This document shows, one piece after another, positions 1-11,800 of a DNA stretch of 64,000 nucleotides. The translations under genes were made by a program, and so were the position numbers. Under the pieces are notes generated by a model. The model did no database searches. It was not told the origin of the DNA and saw only the letters and a list, made by a program, of their open reading frames with translations. Origin of the DNA: Eleginops maclovinus (taxonomy: Eukaryota > Chordata > Actinopteri > Perciformes > Eleginopidae); assembly GCF_036324505.1 (NCBI RefSeq), contig NC_086352.1:7788001-7852000 (forward strand), given 5' to 3'. Within the stretch, counting starts at the first letter, position 1; every line of letters begins with the position of its first letter.

Positions 1-595
1 GCTTCTATTGGCTAGTGCTCCAACACACTGTGCATGATAGGCTAAGGGGGTGGGACATCTCTAAGCGGTTGACCAAATCACAACAGAGCTGGCCAGCTAA
101 CCAATCAGAGCAGACTGGGTTCTGGTTTCAGACAGAGGGTGAAAAGAGGAGCTGCAGCACAGGCAGTATGAAGAAGAAGAAGAAGAAGAAGAAGAAGAAG
201 AAGAAGAAGAAGAAGACATACTTTTATTAATCCCTTACAGGGAAATTGCTTTCTCTACTCTGTTGTGTTGACACACATTAAACACACAGAGGAAATACAT
301 GCACACACAACCACATGCAGAGGAGAGGTGGCAGAGCAGAGAGGCAGCCAGGTACCCGGCTAGAGGTTAGGTGCCTTGCTCAAGGGCAGTGGCCTAGGAG
401 GAGAACTGGCACCTCTCCAGCTACCAGCTCACTCCATATTTTTTTTGGTCCGATCGGGACGTGAACCGGCGACCCCAAGACCAAGTCCCTACTGACTGAG
501 CCACTGCCGCCCCCTATGAGAAATATAAAGAGCTTTTTGAACATTAAAGCATGGAGACATGTCCCAGAGAGGCTCAAAATACTAATATCAACCTG
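1..595 (+). mobile_element. MITE-A copy 1, split by a SINE
   Basis: This is a member of a short non-coding repeat family seen eight times in the window. Shared landmarks in order are gctagcgctccaacacat, gcgggacatctctaagcgg, accaatcacaacagagc, cagactgggctctggttt, a CAG-rich ctgcagcacaggcagtatga, gagctttttgaacattaa and catggagacatgtccc. The 5' part (1-171) and 3' part (515-595) are separated by a SINE. The copy is cut by the window start, so its left end is not seen. Calling the family a non-autonomous DNA element is inference: it has no ORF, and clear terminal inverted repeats could not be fixed by eye. Confidence 0.75.
172..514 (-). mobile_element. tRNA-derived SINE inserted in MITE-A
   Basis: Read on the minus strand, this begins ggggcggcagtggctcagtc. 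That head holds an A-box-like stretch (gtggctcagtcagtagg), and about 35 bases later a B-box-like stretch (cgccggttcacgtcc), both typical of a tRNA-derived Pol III promoter. The body contains the common fish motif cttgagcaaggcacctaacc. It ends in an L2-like tail (ggattaataaaagta) followed by a CTT repeat, seen on the plus strand as the AAG tract at 171-217. The pentamer tatga flanks both sides (167-171 and 515-519), a likely target duplication. Joining the flanks restores the MITE-A sequence, which supports an insertion after MITE-A. Confidence 0.8.
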
Positions 596-1537
596 AAAAT
601 TGAAAGATATTGTGCAGAATTTCCCATTTCCTAATAATTATACTGTATTATAGGATTATAATGAGGCATACATGTGTTGCTTTGATGCAATAATACATAA
701 TTTTTTAAACAAAAGGCTTTTGAATATCACAAACGGATCAATGCAATCTCCTATTTCTCTCTAAGATATAGGGGGAACATTGTAGCAGGGAAAGGAAATC
801 TATTCAGGTAAATTACCTTTAAGTTGTACTTAAATACTATATATATAGACCATTGAAGCCTCACACTGGTTTACCGAGATGTCACTCAGTTTGAGGCATC
901 CGGTAATTGCAGGCGTGAACACAAAGCATTGCATACCTGTTTATTTCCCAGGATGCAAATTACAAAACTATCTCAGTTTGAGATCATGTTTTTGTTTCTA
1001 CAGCCAATTATGTCTTCCCCCGTGCACACAACACTCCTATACAATTCAAGGCCAGTGTAGCAAAGCCTTGAACAAAGCTCAGGCTGGAAGTGTGTTCAAG
1101 TAATTACCACCCAGGGACTGTGCTTAGTGGTTCATGGCACCCAAAACACCGCCTGCCCCGCGCTTTCTTAATTACTCTAATTATACTGCTGATTCCTGTT
1201 GTGGCTTGACTTCTGATTCCTTCCTGAGAAAAAGCCAGTGGGAAATTAACTAAAATATAAGCAAGATTTAGGCAGAGCTTTCCAATGAAACCCTAAAAAG
1301 TCCCATTATAACCTAGTGGCAAATACAGACCAACGGCCGATTAGAACCATAACATACCAATATGACGCGCTGCATATTAACGAGGTAGTTTAAGCTGTTG
1401 AATTAAAAACATTCATTTGGTGCCTTTAACACATATTTATGGTATGTTTTCACCAATAAAACGTAGTTCTTCGAAGTTGCTGTGTCGAATTTACCTTCAT
1501 AATATATCATTTATTGCACATGTTTTTAGCTAGAGGA
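596..1537. other. No gene seen
   Basis: AT-rich single-copy-looking DNA. The open frames are short and have no recognisable motif. No RNA gene or repeat was recognised. Confidence 0.6.
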
Positions 1538-1951
1538 TATTTTCTGCTAACATTAGTATGTTATGGCTCTACTCTGACATGTCTCCATGCTTCAATGTTC
1601 AAAAAGCTCTTTATGTTTCTCATCCTGCCTGTGCTGCAGCACCTCTGTTCACTCTCCGTCTGTAACCAGAGCCCAGTCTGCTCTGGTTGGTTCACTGGCC
1701 GGCTCTGTTGTGATTGGTCAACAGCTTAGAGATGTCCCGCCTCCTTAGCCTATCATGTAGAATGTGTTGAAGTGGTAGCCAATAGTAGCACAAGTGTAAG
1801 ATAGTGATGTCACTATGTTAAGGATATAAACAAAGGAGACCAATGGAAGCGTTTCAGGTGGGGAGGGGGGGGAGTTTGTGGAGAGAAACAAATGGATTTT
1901 AGCCTTTGTAGACCATTTACATGCACTAAACCTATATAACACACTACAGGA
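1538..1951 (-). mobile_element. MITE-A copy 2
   Basis: Reverse-complement copy of the MITE-A family. Landmarks read on the plus strand are acatgtctccatgctt, aaaaagctctttatgttt, gcctgtgctgcagcac, agcccagtctgctctggt, tctgttgtgattggtcaac and gagatgtcccgcc. Unlike copy 1 it keeps the family's other end, with tttacatgcactaaacc at 1917-1933. No ORF of note. Confidence 0.75.
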
Positions 1952-2498
1952 ATAAGAATTCTCTGTATTTATGCTGAACAGAATAAAGCATTTCAGGTGA
2001 ATCTGCTCAGGGTGAGTTCAGTTTCCTCAAATAAAATACAATTGTGCACGGTCTGAATTTGTATCCCTTTTAAAGTCAAGCACAGAGATCAGAGTAATTA
2101 TGTCCAATTTATGCAAGTAGTGCTTTTATATTAATTGTGTGATCTCAGCATCAGCATTCCCTTCATTATAAACACTAATACATAAATAATGGACGAGGAA
2201 ATTAATATTCTAAGTCACCCTGTTTATTTTTTCTTTGCAAATCATACAACACAGCACCTTTTTATTTATTCTCACTGTGCCTGATTCCATTTCCTTTCTG
2301 CCGCCCGCTGCAGACTTCTACGTGGAGGTAATTCATGGCAATATTGACACCAATCTTGAATGCATTTCACTCCCCAGCCTGTGTAAAACTTCCATTTATA
2401 TAATGGATGTGGTGGAGTGCAGATATCCATAAAGTATTGACCTTGAGTCAAATGAAGTGAAGACAATAGAAACTCCAGAGGCCCTGCCCTGGACTTGA
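1952..2498. other. No gene seen
   Basis: AT-rich DNA with ATTA-type motifs and no coding signal. The frames open on the two strands around 2235-2520 overlap each other and have no family resemblance. Confidence 0.6.
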
Positions 2499-2527
2499 CC
2501 CCCCCCCCCCCCCCCACACACACACAC
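2499..2527. repeat. Poly-C tract followed by short CA repeat
   Basis: About 17 consecutive C residues run directly into a short CA dinucleotide run. Simple-sequence DNA. Confidence 0.95.
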
Positions 2528-4097
2528 TACTTTCCCCCTTCATTGGCAGTGCAAGGGATCGATAAAGTATCACAAAAAAGAATAAGTTAAGATATCTTTC
2601 ACCTCTGCGCATCCATTTTGACATTCCTCCAATATCAGGGATGTCATTTCTAAGGAGTATAAATGGTCCGCGAGTCTCACCATCCCCTTACATTCTCACA
2701 GGAAAATAAACACGTAGCTGCAGAAAGCGGGACATCTGGCAAAGTGGGGAATTATTTTGTGCATCAGTGTAACAAGAGAGCACATTGCTCACTAGGGAAA
2801 ACGAGGAATGGGACTGCTGGGTGCCAAATCTTCTAATTAATTCAGAGACGCCATAGAAATGCTCTGTAGATTAGCAGATTGGACCACAAACAAGAAAAAC
2901 AGCGTCTTTTTATACTTATGAAAGGCGCGCAGTGTGGTCATATTTCACTTAACGGGCTCATGTCAACAGATGTTGCGTTACGGGATGGCTCTTTTATTTC
3001 CCTTGGTTTTGTTTCCCGTTTAGCTCTCACACACGCTACGCAAATCCCCCACGATAAGTAGCGATGGAATTCAGTCCTCTGCAGAGATGCATTTACTAAG
3101 TCATTTGGAAAATTAACTAAAAAAGGGGAAATAAAAGCCACTTTTTGTTTGCTATAAAGCTGAAGACATTCTATGGAGAGAGGATTTTCTGTGCGGCAGA
3201 TAATGGTTTTTCGTCCTCGGAGACAATAGACAGCATTATGCCAAACCCCAGCTCAGCAAATGAAAGGTTTCATACAGTGAAGTGTTATCCCTCTGTAATA
3301 GCAACACAAGCACTCCAGCAGCCAATAATGAATGGAACAGATAATAACGTAGCCAACTACATTATTCAAATGATCTCTCGGCAGTCAGAGCTGTGTGTAA
3401 TGATGCTCTCTATTTGACAGTCTGTGAAACTGCAGCCATTCATTCCCAGCACACACACACACCAACAAAAATCCAGAAGTACATGACGTGATTATGCATG
3501 CCTCTCATGTCTTCAGCAGAGGACAAGGCCACGCTCGCTACATGGCTCATAAAAAAGACATATTTTTTCCTCATTCAGAATCGAAATCACTTTATCATAT
3601 CCGGTTGATATGCATGACAGTCTGATGCTAAGACAAGAGAACAATGGAAGAAACTATAATATCAGCGAGTACATGATTGTAGAGGCCACTAAGCAGAAAA
3701 CATGTCACCTCAGCTGAGTAAATGTTTAAATACAAGTGTTCTGATATCTGAAGCTCTTCTCAGGAAGTGAAGACCTTTTTTTTTTTTCATAACATGCTCG
3801 ATTGTGACTCAGAAAACCCTTTAATGAGACTGTGTCAACGGCCTGGTCAGATAATGCATGTTACACGCACATTTTAAACAGTTCATTGTTGCCACATAAT
3901 TTAGTGTTTGCAACGTTGTAAACAGGGCGATAAATAAGCGGGAATTACTCTCAAGGTAATATTTGTTACATATGTCTGTCAACAAAAGTCCAGTAAAAAC
4001 GTACATTAAAGTACGGGGGCCTCGAGAAGACAAGTTATATTGTTTTAATGTATCTTGAATGAAATCCTCACTATATGTAACTTGGAAAACATCTTCT
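2528..4097. other. No gene seen
   Basis: Contains a run of T at about 3777-3788, and at 3582-3600 a short stretch resembling the reversed tail of a LINE (cgaaatcactttatc). Nothing else was recognised. Confidence 0.55.
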
Positions 4098-4130
4098 CTA
4101 TTTATTTATTTATTTATTTTTGTTTGTTTT
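4098..4130. repeat. ATTT microsatellite
   Basis: Tandem tatt/attt units (tttatttatttatttat) followed by T-rich sequence. Confidence 0.85.
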
Positions 4131-4149
4131 TTTGTATTTTTCTTTGTAT

Positions 4150-4425
4150 TTATGTTAAACAGGGACAGTCACAGCGCTAGACATTTCTGTAAATGCGCCA
4201 AGAAGCTATTTTGTTTATGATTTATTAAACCCTGATTTGCATGTTCAAATGTTTCTAAATCCTGCACGTGCAGATGTTTCTTCATTTGCATGTGTTTTGG
4301 CACATTTGTGCTTTTATATTTGCATCGTTTTTGAAACCACAGCACGTTTCTACTAATGGAAGTGTTTCTTCGGCCTTTGTAGCGCATTTGCACCTGTCTG
4401 CCGCCGCACATAGATCATTAGATTT
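4150..4425. repeat. Interspersed-repeat-like block rich in catttg and gtttct
   Basis: The motifs catttg, gtttct and tgcac recur irregularly (for example atttctgtaaatgcg, cacgtgcagatgtttctt, tttgcatgtgttttggca, ccacagcacgtttctac, gcgcatttgcacctgtct). The pattern resembles a dispersed repeat I recall from fish genomes, but the family name is not known to me. No ORF of interest. Confidence 0.4.
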
Positions 4426-4430
4426 GACCG

Positions 4431-6165
4431 ACACTCGATAATAAATATGCAAAATGAATTTAATGTAGCATAAAACATGTTTGAGTGTTTACAAAATAAA
4501 TAAATGTTGAGTCCAATTATTGGGGCTTCACCAAATTCCTGAGTATAACGTCTTCATCATTATCATCAATCTTCAACTCTGAAGTAAAACACAATTATTT
4601 AAAATAGACTGAACGTTAATATATGCATTACTAATTCGAAAAATGCCATTCAGTTTGTCTTCAGTAACTTAAAGGGCAATTTTCAATGTTTAATTGGGAA
4701 TCAACCCATAATAGTACTGACAGAATATACTGTAAATAAATTGTATTCCAACGGATTATGAACAACTGGACATGTATTTTATTCAGTAACTGACTTCATC
4801 TGACCCTGAACACACAGTTCATATTTGTGAGGAGCATACATCACACATTTCCATGGGAACACTGTGCAGAAGGTGAAGCACTCCAATTAAAAACCTTACC
4901 TGTGGCTCTGAGGTGTGCATGTTGCTGAGACCTTGACTCTAGCACAGGTGAGTGGGATGATGGGTGGGAAGGCAGATGACACAGTAGAAGACAGTCTGCA
5001 TCCCCGGGGCTGACTGCATTATCCAGTGTGCCCACCCACTCGCAGGAACAGTGCAGGAACCAGCAGGGCAGATGGGACCAGAATCTGACTCATTTAAATA
5101 GACCTTGGAGTTGCCAGTTGGCGTTTAGCCTGTGAACTGAGGCAGAAAATAACACCTTCTAAATAATGAAATAAGCCTTCTTTTAATGAAAGATTCAGGC
5201 TCCATGTCCTTTAACTAAACCTGAAGGCCTTGGATGAGGATTATGTTTCCATGGCAGTGGTTCCCCACATTATATGAATATTTCTCAGCCCTTTAACATC
5301 TCTTCCTCTGGCACGACTTGAATCGTTTTAATTTGCCGCATAAAAGAGGAAACTAATTGTTGTTGACACATGCAGCTACATAATAGAGGATTGGCAACTC
5401 GCATGCAGGACGCAATATTACAGGTCCTCGCATATGTAACAGATGAGCATATAGTGTGACTAAACATACTGTAGACATGACATGTATGGGTTCAAAGCCA
5501 AAAGATGTGCACTTGTCTGGAGAAGACTGGTAAATAAGATTTATGCTGTGGAGCACTGTGGGGGCTGAAAACCCATCAAACCGTAACTTATCATGTTCTT
5601 CTAATTAGCGTTCCAGCGTCCTCACCGGCAGTCAAAAAATTACACTTCATTAATATTCTGGCATTTACTTGGAGTACTTGCATAATTTTTTATAGGCATA
5701 ATGTGACTTAACAACAGAAGATGTCAGTTCACAGCAGCGCGGGCTGGGAGATTGCTTGTTTCTGCTCATAAACAGCACCCTAAATAGTGTTTCACAGGCT
5801 TAATGTGATTTAACAGTCAAAGGCATTGCTCTGCAACCTCTGTGGTCCCATGTTGAAGGCTCGCAAACACTCAGTGGCTACTTTGAAGTACGTCCTCATG
5901 CAGAGGTTGCAGATTTTCAGGATAAGTGTAATTTAATATAGAGGCTGTACTGTGCTGAGCTTATCAGGAAGCAGGTAGAAACCCATCTCCACCCTTTGCC
6001 CACACCTTCTGTCATTTGTCTGTTAGTGTCTAATGACCTGAAGTCAGCGGTGGAAAATAACTACGTTTTTTATTGGTCAATTTGGACATTTCAGAGGTTG
6101 TTAATACTCGCTAACACACTGTTGCTAAGGAGGATCAAGGGATTGTGTGCAGTCATATCCATTTT
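4431..6165. other. No gene seen
   Basis: No coding, RNA or repeat signature recognised. The overlapping short frames at 5285-5556 on the minus strand carry no motif. Confidence 0.55.
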
Positions 6166-6813
6166 CAGAAGACAGACAGGAATTAAACACTAACGGGAAC
6201 AAGAGAAGAAGACAGACAGGAAGTAAACACTAACAGGAACAAGAGAAGAAGACAGACAGGAAGTAAACACTAACAGGAACAAGAGAAGAAGACAGACAGG
6301 AATTAAACACTAACGGGAACAAGAGAAGAAGACAGACAGGAAGTAAAGACTAACGGGAACAAGAGAAGAAGACAGACAGGAAGTAAACACTAACGGGAAC
6401 AAGAGAAGAAGACAGACAGGAAGTAAAGACTAACGGGAACAAGAGAAGAAGACAGACAGGAAGTAAACACTAAAGGGAACAGCAGAAGAAGACAGACAGG
6501 AAGTAAACACTAACGGGAACAAGAGAAGAAGACAGACAGGAAGTAAACACTAAAGGGAACAGCAGAAGAAGACAGACAGGAAGTAAACACTAACGGGAAA
6601 AGCAGAAGAAGATGGACAGGAAGTAACACTAATGCGAACGGCAGAAGAAGACAGACAGGAAGTAAACACTAAAGGGAACAGCTGAAGAAGACAGACAGGA
6701 AGTAAACACTAAAGGGAACAGCAGAAGAAGACAGACAGGAAGTAAACACTAACGGGAACAAGAGAAGAAGACAGACAGGAAGTAAACACTAAAGGGAACA
6801 GCAGAAGAAGACA
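6166..6813 (+). repeat. 40-bp minisatellite, about 16 units
   Basis: A regular 40-base unit repeats head to tail. Its halves are aagtaaacactaacgggaac and aagagaagaagacagacagg. Variants differ by a few substitutions (acgggaac versus aagggaac, aagagaag versus agcagaag), and one unit near 6620 has lost a base. The same unit occurs in reverse complement at 43853-44948. There are no unique spacers, so it is not a CRISPR-like array. Confidence 0.95.
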
Positions 6814-7711
6814 TGGTTGTTCCTTTTAAAAGTGTAGAGACTTTATTCAATGTGGTTGGAAACGTAACAGTACGTTCAGCTCCGCACATTTGATTACAGC
6901 TGTGATGTTCTTTATACTTGACTGCACTTCTCATTGCCTTCCTGCTTCTGTTTCCTCATTTGTCAGAGCAACTTCATTATGGAGCGCTGAGAAAGTTAAT
7001 ATTACACTCAAATGTGATGATGCTGTTATGCACAATTGTTATTAAATAAATACATTCAATATACTTTTTAAAATCAAGAGGTGTTGTGTTCTCTGTCAGT
7101 AGTTCAATAAGGTAGATGTTATGGCAGTTTGTTATTTTTCTATATCTTGGTTCATGGAGAGACACCAGATTTCTCTTTGCTTCTTTAGCTGAAAGCCTTC
7201 TTGATCCACTACTGACCTGTGACTTCTCCCAAAGGAAAGACTTTGTATCAGGCGTAGAGTCCTTGTCAGAGCAGCGTTGGAGGGCGTGACACATTCATCC
7301 AGTGTGGACAGGGTTAGTAATTGGCCTCATAGCAGAAGACTGTAGAAGACAATAGCAAGACAAACAAAAGCAGACAGCTGTTGGCCTTTCTGAGAGCGGA
7401 GCCAAATGACTTGCTAAGGCCCCGAGATTACATCTTACAGCCTCGAGTTGTCACCTGACGCAGTACGAACTGCGTTATCTCCCTCAGTGGTATTACTGTT
7501 AGCTCTGGACTCACAGAAACTCACCTTGTTCCTGTCATTGAAACGAGGGGAAGGTAACAGGATCATGTGGTCCTCTTGAAATTGTTCCTTTGGGCTCTAT
7601 TTTCTTTATTTGGACACATGGTCCTCCCATGCTGGTCTTTTTTTAAATGTGTTCATTAGGTAATGTGTGTCAACCCATTTGAAGTTGAAAAGGAGAGTTA
7701 ATAATATACAT
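6814..7711. other. No gene seen
   Basis: Unremarkable DNA. The 105-residue minus-strand frame at 6977-7294 has no motif that I recognise and no splice context that would support an exon. Confidence 0.55.
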
Positions 7712-7900
7712 TTTCAGAATCAGATCAGAATCAGAAATCCTTTATTCAGATGGGAAATGTTCATTTGTTACAGCAAAAAAAACGGCATGCAATAACACAA
7801 TAAAAAGCTAACATATTAGTATAAAAAACAAGTGCACACATTTGTTATATTAGGATAAAGTAGGCAAGTGTAAGTGGGCGGTGGCGCCGGAACAGAAGGT
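7712..7900 (-). mobile_element. LINE/SINE 3' tail fragment
   Basis: Read on the minus strand, the sequence ends with a polyadenylation-like stretch (gaataaaggatttctgattc) and then an iterated gattct tail. That ending is characteristic of CR1/L2-type retroposon 3' ends in fish. It is 5' truncated and has no reverse-transcriptase remnant. Exact boundaries are uncertain. Confidence 0.5.
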
Positions 7901-7969
7901 AGATGTCACACGATGATGTCGCTTCCCATTGATTAACTTCTGGTTTACTCACTTCCTGTTAGCTGCAGC

Positions 7970-8235
7970 AAAACAGCCAGCCAAAAAGTGCATGCCGTCC
8001 AAGACAAAGGACCAGGAACATGCACGAGAAAACAAAGACAACGACCCAACAAGAGAAGGCAAGACTATGTTGACGCAGGACTAATCACAAGACAAGACAC
8101 ATCTGGAGGGGGCAAGCAGAAACACAAACAGGTGAAACAATCACACAATCACTGGGAAACTAAAGACAGGAAGGAGAACCAGACAAAGACAGTCCAAAAT
8201 AATACAGACCATGACAACAGACTGACTATGTTTTG
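7970..8235 (+). repeat. Decayed dispersed repeat, acaggaag-rich
   Basis: Contains motifs (acaaacaggtgaaacaa, ggaaactaaagacagg, ccagacaaagacag) shared loosely with 24950-25105 and 34160-34475. I read these three as remnants of one fish DNA-repeat family, probably hAT-related; the family assignment is a guess from memory. The motif gacaggaag also forms the core of the 40-bp minisatellite unit. Confidence 0.4.
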
Positions 8236-9449
8236 TATTGATAGTGGAGTTCTTATAAAGATTTATGAAAGATATATTTGATAAGTTATTTCATACAGTG
8301 TTACGATTACTATATAGAAGCAATGCTAGTCGACATGCTAACTGCTAAATATAGACAGGAAATGGTCAGGTTACTAGGACTCTTATTCACTGCGGAGGAC
8401 CTGCCTGGCAACACACTTCCTACCAGCTTTATTGAAATATATATATATCCCCAGTTTTTGTGTTCAGCCGTATTACGCTAACAAGCTACTCTGGTTCTTT
8501 GAAAGCCAGTTTTTGTTTGGGCTAAAGGGACTCTGTAGAGGATATATTTGTGCTGAGCAGTTGACTTTATTTTTGGTTCTCTGGACTGAGGAAAGGACTC
8601 ATTATGATAATTTGGTAAATAAACTGTGGGGAGCTGAATTTGCATGATGTCTAAATAAATTTCTCTCTCTTATAATGCAAGTAAAGTCAATGTGCTTTTG
8701 CTGGTTGTTGATAACTCTTTTACGGATTCATATTTGCATATTGGCTTTGGACTGACTTAGAAATGGTAAAACTGGCTTCCTGACCAGTATGGGAGATAAG
8801 CGTTGGAAATGGCCAAATAAAGCCAGTTAAAAAAAACTTTTTACAATTCCATTAATGCAGTTTAATCAGGTAGGACTGAAGAAAGAGCTAAATCCATACA
8901 GTGCAATTTAAAAAGACCCCACTTCTTCATAATGAGAATCCAGAATAGCAACCCCACACAGATTGCCCCTCTCTCGATGAATAGTACATTAACTTTTCGC
9001 CAAGGTCTTACACATCGCTCCTGAAATACACAAATTGGCTTGTAGCACACAGCAGAACCAGCACTCGACAAACAAAGCAGAATTATTATCTGGAATAAAA
9101 GGCTCTTTGACAGGATCCCTCAGCAGAGGTCAGATGTCTCGGGTCCGAGGCGCTCCCCGATGATTGGATTATTCTGCTATTCAAGCAGAAGGAGCTGCCT
9201 GGCACACAGATGTAAAGTGCGCAAATCCAATGCGTAAGGCCAGATGAGATGCTAATAGAATAGGAGTATTGCCTTTGGAAGAGATTCAAAGAAGAAGGCG
9301 ACGCATGAGAGATATTACGAGACTCGGGGCGATGTATAAAGCCATCTCAGTCCTGAAGCTTGCAGACGAGAATGAGACTCACAATCAGCTTTCATGTAGG
9401 CAATCATAATTCCTTCCTATCCAAACAATCCCGGTGTTGGCACGCTTGT
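8236..9449. other. No gene seen
   Basis: Short frames only, with a small AT run at 8435-8447. No motif, RNA gene or recognised repeat. Confidence 0.55.
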
Positions 9450-10099
9450 CACTGGGGAGGTTCATAGGGTTACTTCAAGACAATTACTAGTTACCTGTAT
9501 AAACAAAAGTAGTTTTCTGAGTATCAAAATACACAAGTTATCTCCCCTGGTTACGCTCCTTTACTCTCGGATTACATTGATATAAAATGAAGAGGAAAAG
9601 ACCAAGATGTTTAGGTCAGAAAAGAACTGTATTGATAGTAAAAACCTGCCTTTCATTGAGGATATTCAAGCAGTAGTCTAACACTGAAACACATGAGCAC
9701 ATACTACAGTTTAAAAAAGCAGGAAATAAAATCTGAGCCTACAGAGCAGAACAGCTTACAGAGAAGAGTAACATCTGATCCGCTCAGAATTATGAAAACA
9801 AGTCAGACATTTGAAAAAAGTGAGATTTTTTTGGGAACAGTTTGGAAAGAAATGTAGTTCATTTGGCTTTTTTCACATATTTTGAGTTGTCCTACTAAAC
9901 CCCATTAAGAAATGTTTAGCAGTCAATGTTTTGGTATCTATTCACGAGGAAAACCTCACCTTTATAAACTGATACTTATATTTATCATTTTGACATACTA
10001 TGAACATTTTGGACCCAAAAAACTGATTAAACTGATATTACTTTGACTACACAAACCATACACAATGAAACGTAATATAGTATATAGTATATTTTTTAT

Positions 10100-10215
10100 A
10101 GTACACACATACATATATATATATATATATTATACACATCTGCCATACATATCTGTTTATAGTACACATATCTATATATTATACATATCTGCCATATACA
10201 TCTGCTATACATAAT
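10100..10215. repeat. AT-rich simple sequence
   Basis: A TA dinucleotide run at about 10111-10131, then iterated variants of tacatatctgccatac. The array is locally repetitive and lies inside the CACTA-like element. Confidence 0.75.
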
Positions 10216-10309
10216 ATATGCATCTGTCCATACCTCCTCATTCAACAGTGTAAAGTGTTTAAACACTCTCAATGTATTCCACATATGTATATATTTCACA
10301 TCCTCAAAC

Positions 10310-10497
10310 CTTTATTGTTGTTATTGTAAATATTCTTCTCCCTTTTTGCAATATTTTATTTATGTTATTTGCACCATGTATGTGGAGTTGTTGGAGGAGC
10401 ACGCGACATAAGATTTTCATTGCCAACATATACGCTGTATCTGCTGTGCATATGACAAATAAAACCTTGAAACCTTGAAACCTTGTAATATACACAT
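10310..10497 (+). mobile_element. L2-like retroposon 3' end
   Basis: Carries the typical fish LINE 3' UTR logic: ttttcattgccaacatat, then gcatatgacaaataaaacct, then a short tandem tail (cttgaaac repeated three times). Only the 3' end is present. It lies within CACTA-like copy A, so it is either part of that copy or a later insertion. Confidence 0.55.
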
Positions 10498-10792
10498 GGG
10501 ATGTCACTGTGATCATGTAGAAGTTTCATTGAGGTATGATGAACCTATAGACACATTTCATGAACAAGTAGCAGATGTATCTATGACGGTCGACTCCTAA
10601 GGGTTAAAGAAGAAATTAAATTGAATCCTTTTTACAACAAACACAAAATACCCCTTTTTAGATCTTAAGTAACATTGGTATCCTGCTAGTAATCCCCAAA
10701 TGTGTATTTTGATTTAAATGTAAGGGAATACAGTTATTTTTGTTCCTGATTACGTAATCCCGTTACATGTAATCTGTTCCCAAGCCTGGTTG

Positions 10793-11441
10793 TCTGGCTC
10801 TAGTTTTTGGGAGGACTTTGACTGTGCGTTAGATCCTCCATCATCTTTGTCTTACTCGCTCCCCAAAACCTGATCCCACAAAAATGTAATCCCACCAAAA
10901 CTGATCCCTCCTGGGCTCCTCGGCACAGTGACCACCTTTTCAATAAACTGATGTAAGCAGAGCCATATTCCAAGCAGGTAAAGCTCTCTAAATTAGCCTG
11001 TCAATCACAGCGCATTCCCAGGACTCACTTCCCTCTGCTGCTGATTAATGGCATGAAGTGAGTGTGCCATATGCAATTCATTACCCTCATGTGCAGCATT
11101 CAGCTAAACGCATGCAGAGTCCTGCCGCTCTGTTTGTGACCGTGCAGGGGATACAGCGCCGTGATGCTGCTTGTTAGTATGCTAATGTGTATCAGTTTAG
11201 CATACACCTACCATTACCAAGCTACGCGTTATGAGACAAGTAAGTATCCCCTCCAGGTTGACATGCATCATGGGAGAGGCCCACCAGGCAGGGTGGCCAT
11301 TATTCAAATAATTCACAACTAACAAGACTTATTTTTCTTTCCCGATTAGCAAATATGAGCCAGGGGATTCACAGCTGCAGTAACCCTAGGGTGACTTTAC
11401 GCAAAGCTGCTCGGATTATTCCACAAGTCTTTCTCACAGAT
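10793..11441. other. No gene seen
   Basis: No coding or repeat signature. Reads as unique sequence up to the LINE insertion point. Confidence 0.55.
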
Positions 11442-11800
11442 GATTTACGACAAGGGATAAGGTGAGAAGTTCAGTCACCCGGGAGGGACTCGGTGTAGAA
11501 CCGCTGCTCCTTCGCGTTGAAAGGAGCCAGTTGAGGTGGTTCGGGCACCTAGTGAGGATGCCACCTGGGCGCCTCCCTAGGGAGGTGTTCCAGGCACGTC
11601 CAGCTGGGAAGAGACCGAGGGGTAGACCTAGGACCAGGTGGAGGGGTTATATCTCTTCGCTGGCCTGGGAGCGCCTTGGAATCCCCCAGTCAGAGCTGGT
11701 TGATGTGGCCAGGGAAAGGAAAGTTTGGGGCTCTCTGCTGGAGCTGTTACCTCCGCGACCCTGACGGAAAAGCAGGAGAAGATGGATGGATTTACGACAA
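11442..11800 (+). mobile_element. 5'-truncated LINE with 12-bp target duplication
   Basis: The 12-mer gatttacgacaa occurs at 11442-11453 and again at 11789-11800. The enclosed 335-bp segment is therefore a clean insertion. It carries only the C-terminal end of a retrotransposon polyprotein followed by a short gatg-type tail (gaagatggatgg). Severe 5' truncation and a long target duplication are the hallmarks of target-primed reverse transcription. Confidence 0.9.
11454..11764 (+). pseudogene. C-terminal end of a non-LTR retrotransposon polyprotein
   Basis: One open frame runs through the LINE fragment from its first bases (reads DKVRSSVTREGLG) to a stop after LLELLPPRP. Recognisable blocks are LRWFGHLVRMP, RGRPRTRWRGY, LAWERLGIP and ERKVWGSLLELLPP, the C-terminal tail of reverse transcriptases of common fish LINEs. 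I recall this tail from Rex/Babar- or Jockey-type elements but cannot fix the clade. The catalytic palm and any endonuclease are missing because of 5' truncation. The frame enters from the truncation point and has no true start codon, so it is not a functional gene. The reading frame is undisturbed over about 100 codons, which suggests a fairly recent insertion. Confidence 0.85.

Larger units (their letters stand above)
9450..10792. mobile_element. CACTA/EnSpm-like element, copy A
   Basis: The left end begins cactggggagg and continues tagggttacttc. The right end, reversed, begins ccaggcttgggaacagatta and continues atgtaacgggattacg. This resembles the inverted-repeat termini of a widespread fish element that I recall as CACTA/EnSpm-like. 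Internal landmarks shared with the copy at 54403-60730 are aaaacctgcct, agcctacagagcagaacagc, aagagtaacatctgatc and taagggaatacagtta. It has no transposase ORF and is non-autonomous. Its interior holds an AT-rich tract and a separate retroposon tail at 10310-10497. Confidence 0.55.

Noticed and set aside
471..514. tRNA gene on the minus strand
   Set aside because: The A- and B-box-like motifs belong to a SINE head. There is no complete cloverleaf, and the segment continues into a SINE body and tail.
6166..6813. Regular 40-bp periodicity resembling a CRISPR array
   Set aside because: There are no unique spacers between repeats. The whole 40 bases recur, and the host is a vertebrate.
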